From DASQFI01 sp035633215 (GTDB lineage Bacteria; Acidobacteriota; Vicinamibacteria; Vicinamibacterales; SCN-69-37): a stretch of 6,750 nt of DNA. Location: NCBI GenBank assembly GCA_035633215.1, contig DASQFI010000027.1, forward strand, positions 1 through 6,750, given 5' to 3'. Shown here piece by piece: positions 1 to 6,616 of this stretch. The notes beneath the pieces are model-generated. The model saw only the letters and a list, made by a program, of their open reading frames with translations, was not told the origin of the DNA and did not search any database. A program made the position numbers and the translations under genes. Every line of letters begins with the position of its first letter. Position 1 is the stretch's first letter.

Positions 1-33
1 GGCGACGTCGTTCGTGCTCGATTACCTCGGCCG
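1..33. repeat. 33-bp terminal direct repeat, left copy
   Basis: Bases 1-33 are identical to bases 6718-6750, and both copies stop exactly at the window edges. The repeat lies inside permease coding sequence (residues ATSFVLDYLG are encoded in both copies, in the same frame), so it does not look like an attachment site. An exact overlap confined to the two ends is what a circular contig from a k-mer assembler looks like. A collapsed tandem duplication, or two paralogous permease genes sharing 33 bases, would give the same picture. The identity is seen directly; its cause is inferred. Confidence 0.95.
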
Positions 34-202
34 AGTCTGGCCACCCATCGCCGGCCTCAAGCCGCTCTCGCTGTTCGCGTATTACCGTCCGCAGCAGATC
101 GTTGGTGCTGGCCTGGAGGCTTCGGACATCACACGACTCGCCGCGGTGATGGCCGTCGCTCTCGTCGCCGCAATCGTGCTGTTCAGACGGAGGGACCTGT
201 GA
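2..202 (+). CDS. ABC-2 type transporter permease, C-terminal part (5' end outside the left edge)
   Basis: This frame is open from the left edge to the TGA at 200-202 and encodes 66 residues. Family hallmarks of the ABC-2 permease C-terminus are visible: a segment LDYLGRVWPPIAGLKPLSLF followed by AYYRP, which is the short loop before the last helix, then a final hydrophobic helix (about LAAVMAVALVAAIVLF) and the charged tail RRRDL that ends many members. Such permeases pair with a cytoplasmic ATPase to export drugs, lipids or other substrates across the inner membrane. No ATPase gene is present here. Across the 33-bp terminal overlap the frame continues without interruption from the piece at the right edge. 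The substrate cannot be told. The ATPase would normally lie upstream, outside what is shown. Confidence 0.75.
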   Translation, partial: ATSFVLDYLGRVWPPIAGLKPLSLFAYYRPQQIVGAGLEASDITRLAAVMAVALVAAIVLFRRRDL

Positions 203-380
203 GGTGCTGCGCCGATCGTTCATCGGGCACGCCGGAACGTGGACAGCGATAGCACGACCTGACGTGATCGTTGACCAACCCGACGGCCTGCATGAACGCG
301 TAGCAGATCGTCGATCCGACGAACGGGAAGCCGCGCGCCTTCAAGTCACGGCTGAGCGCAACAAGCATCACAGGTTCAGG
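183..380 (-). pseudogene. tag: tag remnant: C-terminal end of 3-methyladenine DNA glycosylase I
   Basis: Read on the - strand, the segment LSRDLKARGFPFVGSTICYA, then FMQAVGLVNDHVRSC, closely matches the C-terminal end of Tag, the constitutive glycosylase that removes 3-methyladenine from alkylated DNA. The His (codon at 264-266) and Cys (codon at 252-254), spaced H-x3-C, correspond to the two C-terminal zinc ligands of E. coli Tag. The N-terminal zinc ligands, the catalytic Glu and most of the helical domain are missing. Intact Tag has about 190 residues, and only about 45 are recognisable here. A stop lies directly upstream of the homology (381-383). The frame runs past the usual end to a stop at 183-185, overlapping the last 20 bases of the convergent permease gene. 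The remnant almost certainly encodes no working enzyme. Confidence 0.8.
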
Positions 381-471
381 CTAGGTCGGTCGGGCGCGGG
401 GAGTCGGAAGGGATCATCTTGATCGCGACCTCGCGCTTCGTGTTTGCGTTGTCGGGGAAGCAAGCGTAGGC
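376..471 (-). pseudogene. Possible Ser/Thr kinase N-lobe scrap (VAIK motif)
   Basis: A 31-codon stretch of the - strand between two stops contains NTKREVAIKMIP. This resembles the beta-3 strand of acidobacterial Ser/Thr kinases, which typically read like DTKLKREVAIKVLP; the Lys of VAIK (codon at 418-420) would be the ATP-binding lysine. The sequence on either side does not continue the kinase fold: no glycine loop precedes it and no helix-C REA segment follows. It abuts the tag remnant, also on the - strand. The sequence is not a copy of the intact kinase downstream, which reads VNLDRVVAIKILP. A match of about 12 residues is short, so chance remains possible. Confidence 0.35.
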
Positions 472-487
472 TCAGACTCTCCGTAGC

Positions 488-495
488 GAGGGAGG
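488..495 (+). promoter_or_regulatory. Ribosome binding site of the Oar-like receptor
   Basis: The purine run GAGGGAGG ends four bases before the TTG at 500-502. It is the only good Shine-Dalgarno sequence near the 5' end of this frame. It selects TTG as the start, and the protein then begins directly with a well-formed signal peptide. Confidence 0.7.
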
Positions 496-499
496 CTCC

Positions 500-3493
500 T
501 TGAGGCACTTCAGGTCGACTCGACGGCTCTGGAGTCCCCTGGCCGTCCTGGTCGCGGGCCTGTTCGTCGGCACGTCCACCGTGCGCGCTCAAACAGGCCT
601 CACGGGAGCGGCCATCGCTGGAACGGTCCGCGACGCGACCGAAGCGCTCTTGCCCAAGACCGCGATCACGGTGACCGAAGCCTCCACGAACCTCACGCGG
701 ACCACGACGACAGACGACCGGGGCCGCTATCTACTCGCCGCCCTTCCTCTCGGGTCCTACCTCCTCCGGGCGGAGCATCCCGGCTTCCAGATGGTGAAAC
801 GCGAGGGCGTGTCGCCGGCCGTGGGCCAGGTCCTGGTCGTCAACCTCACGCTCAGCGTGGCGGCCACCGAGACGGTGTCGGTCGAAGCCGAGGAGACGGC
901 CAGCAGCCTCGCCGGTGCCGCGGCGGTGGCCTCGGTCGTGGGCGCACGCGCCCTCGAGGGTCTCCCGACGAACGGCCGTGACTTCGTCGCGTTCACTTTG
1001 CTGACCCCCGGGGTCGTGGCGGAACGGACGCCGCCGTCGGGCCTGGCCGTCTCCTCGGGGCTGTCATTCGCCGGCCAGCGGGCGCGCTCCAACAACGTGA
1101 TGGTGGACGGCTTCGACAACAACCACCTGGGTACCGGCGCCGTGGCCGCGCCGTTCAGCCAGGATGCGGTCCGCGAGTTCCAGGTGCTGGCCGCCTCCTT
1201 TCCGGCAGAGTTCGGCGACGCGTCGGGGGGCATCGTCAATACCGTGACCAAGAGCGGCACCAACGAGCTGCGCGGCAGCGCCTTCTTCTTCCTGCGCGAC
1301 CATGCGCTCAACGCCAAGGGGCACTTCGAGAAGAACGACGTCTACGGAAACGCGATCGACGCGCCCAAGGGCCCGTTCCATCAGGCGCAGTGGGGCGCGA
1401 TACTGGGCGGGCCGCTGCGCAATGACCGCACGTTCTTCTTCCTCTCTTACGAGCAGTTCGACGCGGCCGCCAGCAACTTCGTGAACATGGATGCGGGTGT
1501 CGCCGCCGCCCTCGTGCGGAACGGATTCCCGGTGGAGCTGGGAAGCGTTCCCTACGAGGTCGCCACCAGGAGCGCGCTCGCGAAGCTGGATCACAACTTC
1601 GGGCCGACCCACCGCTTGCTCGTGCGTGGCCACTTCTCGCGCGGCACCGACGAGAGCGTCGAGCCCTTCGGAGGCATCGTCGCCCGCAGCCACGGGCAAG
1701 TCCTGCGGCAGACGGACCTGGGCATTGCCGCGTCGCTCACCGACGTGTTCGCCTCGGGCTTCGTGAACGAGGCCCGCGTGCAGGTCGTGAGCCGGGACAG
1801 GAAGATCAACGGGCTCGATCCCACCTGCGGCGGGCCTTGCGTCAATGCCGACCAGGGTGGGCCCGAAATCCTGCTGCCGGGCCTGGCCCTGGCCGGACGG
1901 CACCTGACTTCGCCCGCGCAAGGGTCGAACTTCAACATCGAGCTGGGGGAAACGGTCACGCGCGCGGCCGGCCGCCATACAGTGAAGGCGGGCTTCGGCC
2001 TCCGCTTCATCGAGCGCAAAGCAGCGACGTCGCTGGACATGGGCGGCCGGTACGTATTCGCCGCCCTGCTCGCGATCCCCGGCCTGACGCCCCGTGCCCT
2101 CACGTCTCTCGAAGCCTTCGAGCTGGGTCTTCCCGCCCTGTACTTCCAAGGCTATGGCGACCCCGCCAGCTCGGGCTCCACCCGGATGGCCTCGCTCTTC
2201 GCGCAGGACCGGTGGCAGGTCACCACGAGGCTGACGCTCGAAGCCGGCGTCCGTTACCAGGGGTACGCGCTCGGGACGCCCCCCCAAACCGTGTCGGATC
2301 TCGGCGGGACGACATTGACCTACGACGTTCCCGATGGTGGAGACCTCGCGCCACGCCTGGCGGCTGCCTTCGATCCGAGCGGGAGTGGACGCACGATGCT
2401 CCACGCGGCCTTCGGCATCTTCCACGACTACCCCATGCTGGTCATCCCCATCGTCACGGAGATCCATGACGGCGTAGAGCTGCTCCAGTTGCGCGCTTCC
2501 CTCCCGCTCTCCGCGCAGGCGTGGCGCTCTCCCGGCCGCCGGCTGCCGCAGCCGCTCAGCTTCCCGAGCCAGGTCCAGACCGGGGGCCCCGGCTTCCGCG
2601 TACCGTTCGCGCGTACCCTCTCGCTCGGCCTCGATCAGGAGCTGCGCCCGGGCCTCAAGCTGGCCGTCGACCTGCTGGCGGTGCGAGGGAAGCGCCAGAT
2701 CGGCCCCATCGATTTCAACCCGCTCGTACCCGCGCTCGGGCCGGGCAGGCGGCCGAATGACGTCGGAGGAATAGCAGGCACCTCGGCGACGATCACCCAG
2801 CTCACCAACTACGGGGAGAACTGGTACCGGGGCATCACGGTGTCAGTGCACGGGCGTTCCGCGCGCTGGGAAGCGCAGGCGTCCTACACTCTCTCAAAGG
2901 CCGAGGACCTCGGCAACGACATCATCTTTGCGACGAACGTCGCCGAGGATCCGGGTCTCGGACGCGACCCGGCGGATCCCGGGGGCTTGCCCCTCGGTTT
3001 CGATCCGCAAGCGTTTCGCGGTCCGGCCGTTGTCGACCAGCGGCATCGGTTCGTCGCGAGCGCCGTGGCCGAGCTGCCGTGGCGGTTGCGGCTCTCCGGC
3101 ATCGTCACCCTCGCATCCGGGAGGCCCTACACGGCCCTCGCGGGTGTCGATTTCAATGGCGACGGTCTCCCTGCGACCGACCGGGCGCGTGGCGTCGCCA
3201 CCGACCCGGCGAGCCGCGTGGGCCGCAACCACGGGCTGACGCCGGGCTTCGCCAGCGTCGACATCCGCCTCGCGCACCGTATCGACATGCCGAGGCACAT
3301 GGCGTTGGAGCTTCTCGCCGAAGCCTTCAACCTGCTCAATCGGGCGAATTTCAGCGACGTCAACAATACCTTCGGTCCCGGAGCCTTCCCGAGCGCTCCC
3401 CAGCTCGACCCGCAGGGCCGCGCGAGCTATGGCCGCGCCACGAAGGCCTACGCCCCGCGGCAGGTGCAGCTCGCGGCACGCTTGAGCTTCTGA
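500..3493 (+). CDS. Oar-like TonB-dependent outer-membrane receptor with carboxypeptidase-regulatory domain
   Basis: This 997-residue protein is predicted to be an outer-membrane beta-barrel of the Oar/TonB-dependent transporter type, probably importing or binding a large nutrient using TonB energy; the substrate is unknown. Residues 1-30 form a signal peptide (basic start, hydrophobic core at about 13-25, likely cleavage after VRA-30). Residues 37-125 are a carboxypeptidase-D-regulatory-like beta sandwich (GTVRDATEALLPKTAITVTE; DDRGRYLLAALPLGSYLL). Residues about 130-255 are the plug, including LPTNGRDF (155-162), VREFQV (224-229), and AEFGDASGGIVNTVTKSGTN (236-255). The rest is the barrel. 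Late family motifs are DFNGDG (884-889) and EAFNLLNRANF, and the protein ends in a terminal Phe (LAARLSF), as expected for barrel-assembly recognition. The length is near the lower end for this family and nothing appears missing. C443 and C447 may form a small loop disulfide. The TTG start is supported by the ribosome binding site at 488-495. Confidence 0.93.
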   Translation: MRHFRSTRRLWSPLAVLVAGLFVGTSTVRAQTGLTGAAIAGTVRDATEALLPKTAITVTEASTNLTRTTTTDDRGRYLLAALPLGSYLLRAEHPGFQMVKREGVSPAVGQVLVVNLTLSVAATETVSVEAEETASSLAGAAAVASVVGARALEGLPTNGRDFVAFTLLTPGVVAERTPPSGLAVSSGLSFAGQRARSNNVMVDGFDNNHLGTGAVAAPFSQDAVREFQVLAASFPAEFGDASGGIVNTVTKSGTNELRGSAFFFLRDHALNAKGHFEKNDVYGNAIDAPKGPFHQAQWGAILGGPLRNDRTFFFLSYEQFDAAASNFVNMDAGVAAALVRNGFPVELGSVPYEVATRSALAKLDHNFGPTHRLLVRGHFSRGTDESVEPFGGIVARSHGQVLRQTDLGIAASLTDVFASGFVNEARVQVVSRDRKINGLDPTCGGPCVNADQGGPEILLPGLALAGRHLTSPAQGSNFNIELGETVTRAAGRHTVKAGFGLRFIERKAATSLDMGGRYVFAALLAIPGLTPRALTSLEAFELGLPALYFQGYGDPASSGSTRMASLFAQDRWQVTTRLTLEAGVRYQGYALGTPPQTVSDLGGTTLTYDVPDGGDLAPRLAAAFDPSGSGRTMLHAAFGIFHDYPMLVIPIVTEIHDGVELLQLRASLPLSAQAWRSPGRRLPQPLSFPSQVQTGGPGFRVPFARTLSLGLDQELRPGLKLAVDLLAVRGKRQIGPIDFNPLVPALGPGRRPNDVGGIAGTSATITQLTNYGENWYRGITVSVHGRSARWEAQASYTLSKAEDLGNDIIFATNVAEDPGLGRDPADPGGLPLGFDPQAFRGPAVVDQRHRFVASAVAELPWRLRLSGIVTLASGRPYTALAGVDFNGDGLPATDRARGVATDPASRVGRNHGLTPGFASVDIRLAHRIDMPRHMALELLAEAFNLLNRANFSDVNNTFGPGAFPSAPQLDPQGRASYGRATKAYAPRQVQLAARLSF

Positions 3494-3537
3494 GCGACGC
3501 CGCAGTGCGCTCACGGCGACAAGCTCCCCGTGCCGCG

Positions 3538-3553
3538 CGCGGACGCATCCGCG
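3538..3553 (+). terminator. Weak hairpin after the receptor gene
   Basis: A perfect 6-bp stem (CGCGGA pairing with TCCGCG) encloses a 4-base loop, 44 bases after the receptor stop codon. No T-run follows, so it is not a classical intrinsic terminator. A second imperfect option pairs TGAGCG at 3491-3496 with CGCTCA at 3508-3513, over the stop codon itself. Either could aid termination or transcript stability, but hairpins of this size are common in such GC-rich DNA. Confidence 0.2.
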
Positions 3554-3608
3554 GTCTCCCACGACAACGCGCGCATAAACCCATCCAAGCGTCGCACGAC
3601 TTGCAGAC

Positions 3609-3614
3609 TACAAT
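3609..3614 (+). promoter_or_regulatory. Possible -10 box for the kinase gene
   Basis: TACAAT matches the sigma-70 -10 consensus TATAAT at five of six positions, in a gap that is otherwise GC-rich. If it is used, transcription would begin near 3621, and the preferred kinase start at 3631 would have a leader of only about ten bases. That would fit the lack of any Shine-Dalgarno sequence there. No good -35 hexamer is seen at the normal distance, so the call is tentative. It also overlaps the alternative ATG at 3613, which could not be used from this promoter. Confidence 0.3.
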
Positions 3615-3630
3615 GGCGCCACACAACCCC

Positions 3631-6282
3631 ATGTCGATCCTGCCTGGTACGCGCATCGGGCCCTATGAAGTCGTCGCCGCCATCGGCGCCGGCGCGATGG
3701 GAGAGGTGTTCCGGGCTCGCGACGTCAATCTGGACCGGGTCGTGGCGATCAAGATTCTCCCAGCCGCTTTCGCATCAGATCCTGAGCGACGTTCACGCCT
3801 CGAGCGGGAAGCCCGCGTGCTCGCGTCACTGAATCACCCGCACATTGCTCAGGTGTACGGGATCGAGACCTGCTCGACCGGCCCGGCGCTCGTCATGGAA
3901 CTGGTCGTCGGCCGCACGCTCCGCGACCTCCTGCTGAGTCCAGACCCACTTTCCAACACACAGGCGCTGTCGTTTGCCAGACAAATCGCCGCTGCCCTCG
4001 ACGCCGCGCACGAGAAAGGTATCGTGCACCGCGATCTCAAACCCGAGAACGTGTGTGTCACGGCGGAAGGCATCGTCAAGGTGCTCGACTTCGGACTCGC
4101 CAAGTCGACGCCGTCGGATGTGGGGGAGGGCAGCGAGGCCACCACGGTCGTCGCTGACACCGCGATCGGGTCAGTCCTGGGCACGCCCGGCTACATGAGT
4201 CCGGAGCAAGCGCGCGGACGTCTCGTCGATCGTCGGACGGACATCTGGGCCTTTGGCTGTGTGCTGTATGAACTCTGGGTCAGGCGTCCGCCGTTTCGAG
4301 GTGACTCCGTCTCCGACACCATTGTCGCAGTGCTCGAGCGGGAACCCGACTGGAGTGCCCTGCCCGGTCACACCCCCGCGTTTGTGCGAGTCCTGATCCG
4401 CAGGTGCCTCGAGAAGGACAGTTCACGCCGCCTCAGGGACATTGGCGACGCCGTGTTTGACCTTTCAGAGGTGTCCGAGCTCGGGAAGGTCGGCTCGCGC
4501 CAGGAGACATCTGCCCGTGGCGCCGTCGCCATAGTCAGGCACCCGCTCACCCTCGCGTTGGCGGGGTGCGCCGTGCTCTTCGCGACGACGACCGGCTGGC
4601 TGCTACTTGCCGGCGGCCCCGCTCAACCGGCCGAACCCACGGCCGCGCCAGTGCGTTTTGAACTCCACCTGCCGGAAAACACACGCTTCGGTTCGTACCT
4701 GCCTCAGGTTGAAACGACCACGCTCGCATTCTCACCCGATGGATCGCGGTTGGCCTTCATCGCGAGAGGCGAAGGGGCAGCGCCGCGCGTCTGGATCAGG
4801 CCGCTCGGAGACGCCGAAGCGCTTCCGGTGACGGGCACTGATGGTGCGCTGTCAGTCTTCTGGTCGCCTGACGGCCGCGCTCTCGGGTTTTTTGCCGACG
4901 GTAAGCTCAAGCGGATCGATGCTGCAGGCGGAGCGGCGGTGCAGGTGTGCGACGTGCCCGGCAACCTGGGCTTCTCGGGAACCTGGGGCGTGAACAACGA
5001 CATCCTGTTTGCCTCGATACGAGGCGAGGCGGTATACCGTATCTCGACGGCCGGCGGCACGCCCACGCCGATCGTGAACGCCAAGGTCGGAGTGAACCGT
5101 GTGCTGTGGCCGTGGTTTCTGCCTGACGGCCGGCGCTTCATTTACACCGAGCTTCGCACCGATCTGACAGGCATGGCGTTCCTCGCGACGCTCGACGGCA
5201 CTGCGACGGCGATCTTCCCGATCGTCTCCCGCGTGGTCTGGGTGGAACCCGATCTGCTGCTCTTCGTGCGCGAGGGTACGTTGTTGGGCCAGCGATTCGA
5301 CGCGGCTGCCGGCCGGGCCACCGGCGACCCGTTCTCGGTCAGCGATCCCGTCGCGTACTCGATGGCGACGGGGTGGGCGGAGTTCACCGCGTCTCGGCAC
5401 GGCATGCTCGCGCTGCAATCGCGCCAAGACACCAACCGCCTGGTCTGGTTCGACCGCGGCGGCACTCGCTTGGCCGACGTTGGTGAGGCGGCCGGCTCCG
5501 CTCTCGTCAGGCTCTCGGCCGACGATCAGCGCCTGCTTTTCTCGCGCGTGCGGCCCGGGCCTGGCACCCACGATATCTGGATGTCCGAGTTGTCCAGACA
5601 GTACGAGACCCGGCTGACGTCGTCGCCGGGGACCGAGGTGGCCGCCGTGTGGGTGCCGGGCCGGCGTGCGACGGTGTTCTCCGCGGCCGCAGGCGGCCCT
5701 CCGGCGCTCACCCACAGAGATCTCGATACCGAAACTGAGCGGACGCTGCTCCGGCAGCCCGGGCTTCAGTTCGCCAACGACGTCACCCGCGATGGCAAGC
5801 GTGTCGGGTACCAGCAGCGCACCCCACTCGGGGACTGGGACCTGATGATCGTGCCGATCGACGAGCCGTCCTCAGGGCTTCCGCTGTTCAACTCCCCCTT
5901 CTCGGAATACGATTTGCGGTTCTCGCCCGACAATCGCTTGGTGTCGTTTACCTCCAACGAGTCGGGTCGCCCGGAAGTGTACGTCGCCCGCTTTCCGGTG
6001 ACCGGAGGCAAGACGCTGGTCTCGGCAGGCGGCGGTACACGAGCACGGTGGCGCGTGGACGGCCGCGAGTTGTTTTACGTCGCTGGCACGAACCGGATGA
6101 TGGTTGTGCCCATCGGCGACAACGCACCGCGAGCGTTCGACGAGCCCAGGGGCCTCTTTACGATTGACGCGTTCGGCGACTACGACGTTGCGCGTGATGG
6201 CCGGTTCATCATCGTGGTGCCGGCGGTTCGCGAGCAACCCGTGAGCGTGATGCTCAACTGGCAGGCCGCCATCCGGCGATGA
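3631..6282 (+). CDS. Transmembrane Ser/Thr protein kinase with TolB/PD40-like beta-propeller
   Basis: This 883-residue protein has a cytoplasmic Hanks-type kinase domain (about residues 12-280), one membrane helix (about 306-327, LTLALAGCAVLFATTTGWLL), and a periplasmic six-bladed-propeller-like region (about 340-883). All key kinase residues are present: glycine loop GAGAMG (19-24), VAIK Lys41, helix-C Glu60, HRDLKPEN with Asp135, DFG 153-155, SPEQA 190-194, and DIWAFG 204-209. It should therefore be active on Ser/Thr targets, which are unknown. Propeller repeats show SPDG (368-371 and 412-415), SPDN (765-768) and DGRELFYV (810-817), and the protein ends in the family-typical VMLNWQAAI. The start at 3631 gives MSILPGTRIGPYEV, which fits the family. 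ATG 3613 (six residues longer) is possible, and neither has a clear Shine-Dalgarno. The frame is open far upstream into the receptor gene, but that part encodes no kinase-like sequence. The propeller may sense a periplasmic ligand or partner; this is inferred. Confidence 0.93.
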   Translation: MSILPGTRIGPYEVVAAIGAGAMGEVFRARDVNLDRVVAIKILPAAFASDPERRSRLEREARVLASLNHPHIAQVYGIETCSTGPALVMELVVGRTLRDLLLSPDPLSNTQALSFARQIAAALDAAHEKGIVHRDLKPENVCVTAEGIVKVLDFGLAKSTPSDVGEGSEATTVVADTAIGSVLGTPGYMSPEQARGRLVDRRTDIWAFGCVLYELWVRRPPFRGDSVSDTIVAVLEREPDWSALPGHTPAFVRVLIRRCLEKDSSRRLRDIGDAVFDLSEVSELGKVGSRQETSARGAVAIVRHPLTLALAGCAVLFATTTGWLLLAGGPAQPAEPTAAPVRFELHLPENTRFGSYLPQVETTTLAFSPDGSRLAFIARGEGAAPRVWIRPLGDAEALPVTGTDGALSVFWSPDGRALGFFADGKLKRIDAAGGAAVQVCDVPGNLGFSGTWGVNNDILFASIRGEAVYRISTAGGTPTPIVNAKVGVNRVLWPWFLPDGRRFIYTELRTDLTGMAFLATLDGTATAIFPIVSRVVWVEPDLLLFVREGTLLGQRFDAAAGRATGDPFSVSDPVAYSMATGWAEFTASRHGMLALQSRQDTNRLVWFDRGGTRLADVGEAAGSALVRLSADDQRLLFSRVRPGPGTHDIWMSELSRQYETRLTSSPGTEVAAVWVPGRRATVFSAAAGGPPALTHRDLDTETERTLLRQPGLQFANDVTRDGKRVGYQQRTPLGDWDLMIVPIDEPSSGLPLFNSPFSEYDLRFSPDNRLVSFTSNESGRPEVYVARFPVTGGKTLVSAGGGTRARWRVDGRELFYVAGTNRMMVVPIGDNAPRAFDEPRGLFTIDAFGDYDVARDGRFIIVVPAVREQPVSVMLNWQAAIRR

Positions 6283-6304
6283 CGTCAGCGTCTGATAGGG
6301 ACGA

Positions 6305-6406
6305 TTATGTCAGGGAAGAGCCACTTAATAACGATAAGAAGCATTAGCGATGTCCGCGACGCGACATAAGGGCCGTTCTCAGACCGGGCTGCGGCCCTCC
6401 CTGACA
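6305..6406. repeat. Overlapping inverted repeats in an AT-rich patch
   Basis: TTATGTC at 6305-6311 is repeated inverted at 6363-6369 (GACATAA). The overlapping TGTCAGGGA at 6308-6316 is repeated inverted at 6398-6406 (TCCCTGACA), a perfect 9-bp pair. A further ATGTC at 6350-6354 faces GACAT at 6363-6367. One left arm can thus pair with two different right arms. The patch 6320-6347 is AT-rich. The arrangement resembles the end or recombination site of a mobile element, or a compact regulatory structure. I cannot assign it to a family, and no transposase or integrase is nearby. Confidence 0.5.
6369..6398 (+). terminator. Weak hairpin downstream of the kinase gene
   Basis: AGGGCCG at 6369-6375 pairs with CGGCCCT at 6392-6398, a perfect 7-bp stem around a 16-base loop, about 90 bases after the kinase stop. 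No T-run follows. It could serve as a transcription or RNA-stability barrier, but it shares bases with the overlapping inverted repeats and may simply belong to that structure. Confidence 0.2.
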
Positions 6407-6616
6407 CAGCACACCGTCCTCGAGTGACCGCGGCTGGTACACAGTGGATGCCAACGACACCGCATCGCGTGGCGCAGGCGCCGTGCCAGGCGGAACCGCG
6501 CCAAGATGGGCGGCAAATCAGACGCGACCGCCCGGGGACCGCAGAAACCGCACCGCGCCGCCAACGGTAAGATTGCAGTTCTTGCAACCGCGAGTGTTCA
6601 ACAATTCGGCGCGGCG

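Larger units (their letters stand above)
203..499. other. 297-bp stretch without an intact gene
   Basis: This interval lies between the permease stop and the start of the Oar-like receptor. It contains the two - strand gene scraps listed separately (the tag remnant, and the VAIK-containing kinase scrap) and the ribosome binding site of the receptor gene. The receptor promoter should lie here, but I see no convincing sigma-70 pair. The best candidate, TTGCGT at 444-449 with TAGGCT at 467-472 and a 17-base spacer, matches only half of each consensus. Confidence 0.7.
6283..6616. other. 334-bp stretch without a convincing gene
   Basis: Between the kinase stop and the recognisable permease sequence I find no protein with a credible family resemblance on either strand. 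The left third is unusually AT-rich for this window and contains the overlapping inverted repeats listed separately. The permease frame is open from 6428 onward, with an ATG at 6506, but residues encoded at 6506-6604 are polar and do not look like membrane-protein sequence. That part is probably not native permease. No promoter or ribosome binding site stands out. Confidence 0.6.

Noticed and set aside
1..33. The terminal 33-bp repeat as an integrase attachment site.
   Set aside because: It lies within permease coding sequence and not at a tRNA gene, has no inverted core-binding arms that I can see, and no integrase is present. Flush edges fit assembly overlap or tandem structure better.
444..472. 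TTGCGT and TAGGCT with a 17-base spacer, upstream of the receptor gene.
   Set aside because: Each hexamer matches only three of six consensus bases, so the pair is not distinguishable from chance and was not annotated as a promoter.
1064..2467. Long open frame (467 codons) on the - strand inside the receptor gene.
   Set aside because: It lies wholly antisense to a convincing coding sequence, has Arg/Gly/Ala-rich composition with no recognisable motif, and is expected by chance in DNA this GC-rich.
3149..3184. DFNGDGLPATDR in the receptor resembles a calcium-binding EF-hand or dockerin loop.
   Set aside because: This acidic Asn/Gly-rich segment is a common feature of the late barrel region of Oar-like proteins and lacks the correctly placed final acidic ligand at loop position 12.
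3079..3630. The kinase reading frame is open far upstream, overlapping the receptor gene, as if a longer or fused protein existed.
   Set aside because: The upstream part encodes Arg/Pro-rich low-complexity residues typical of an off-frame reading of GC-rich coding DNA. The kinase family starts at the glycine-loop region just after 3631.
6280..6287. Perfect 8-base palindrome TGACGTCA overlapping the kinase stop codon.
   Set aside because: A single short palindrome at a stop codon has no supporting context, such as a second site or a regulator gene, and can arise by chance.
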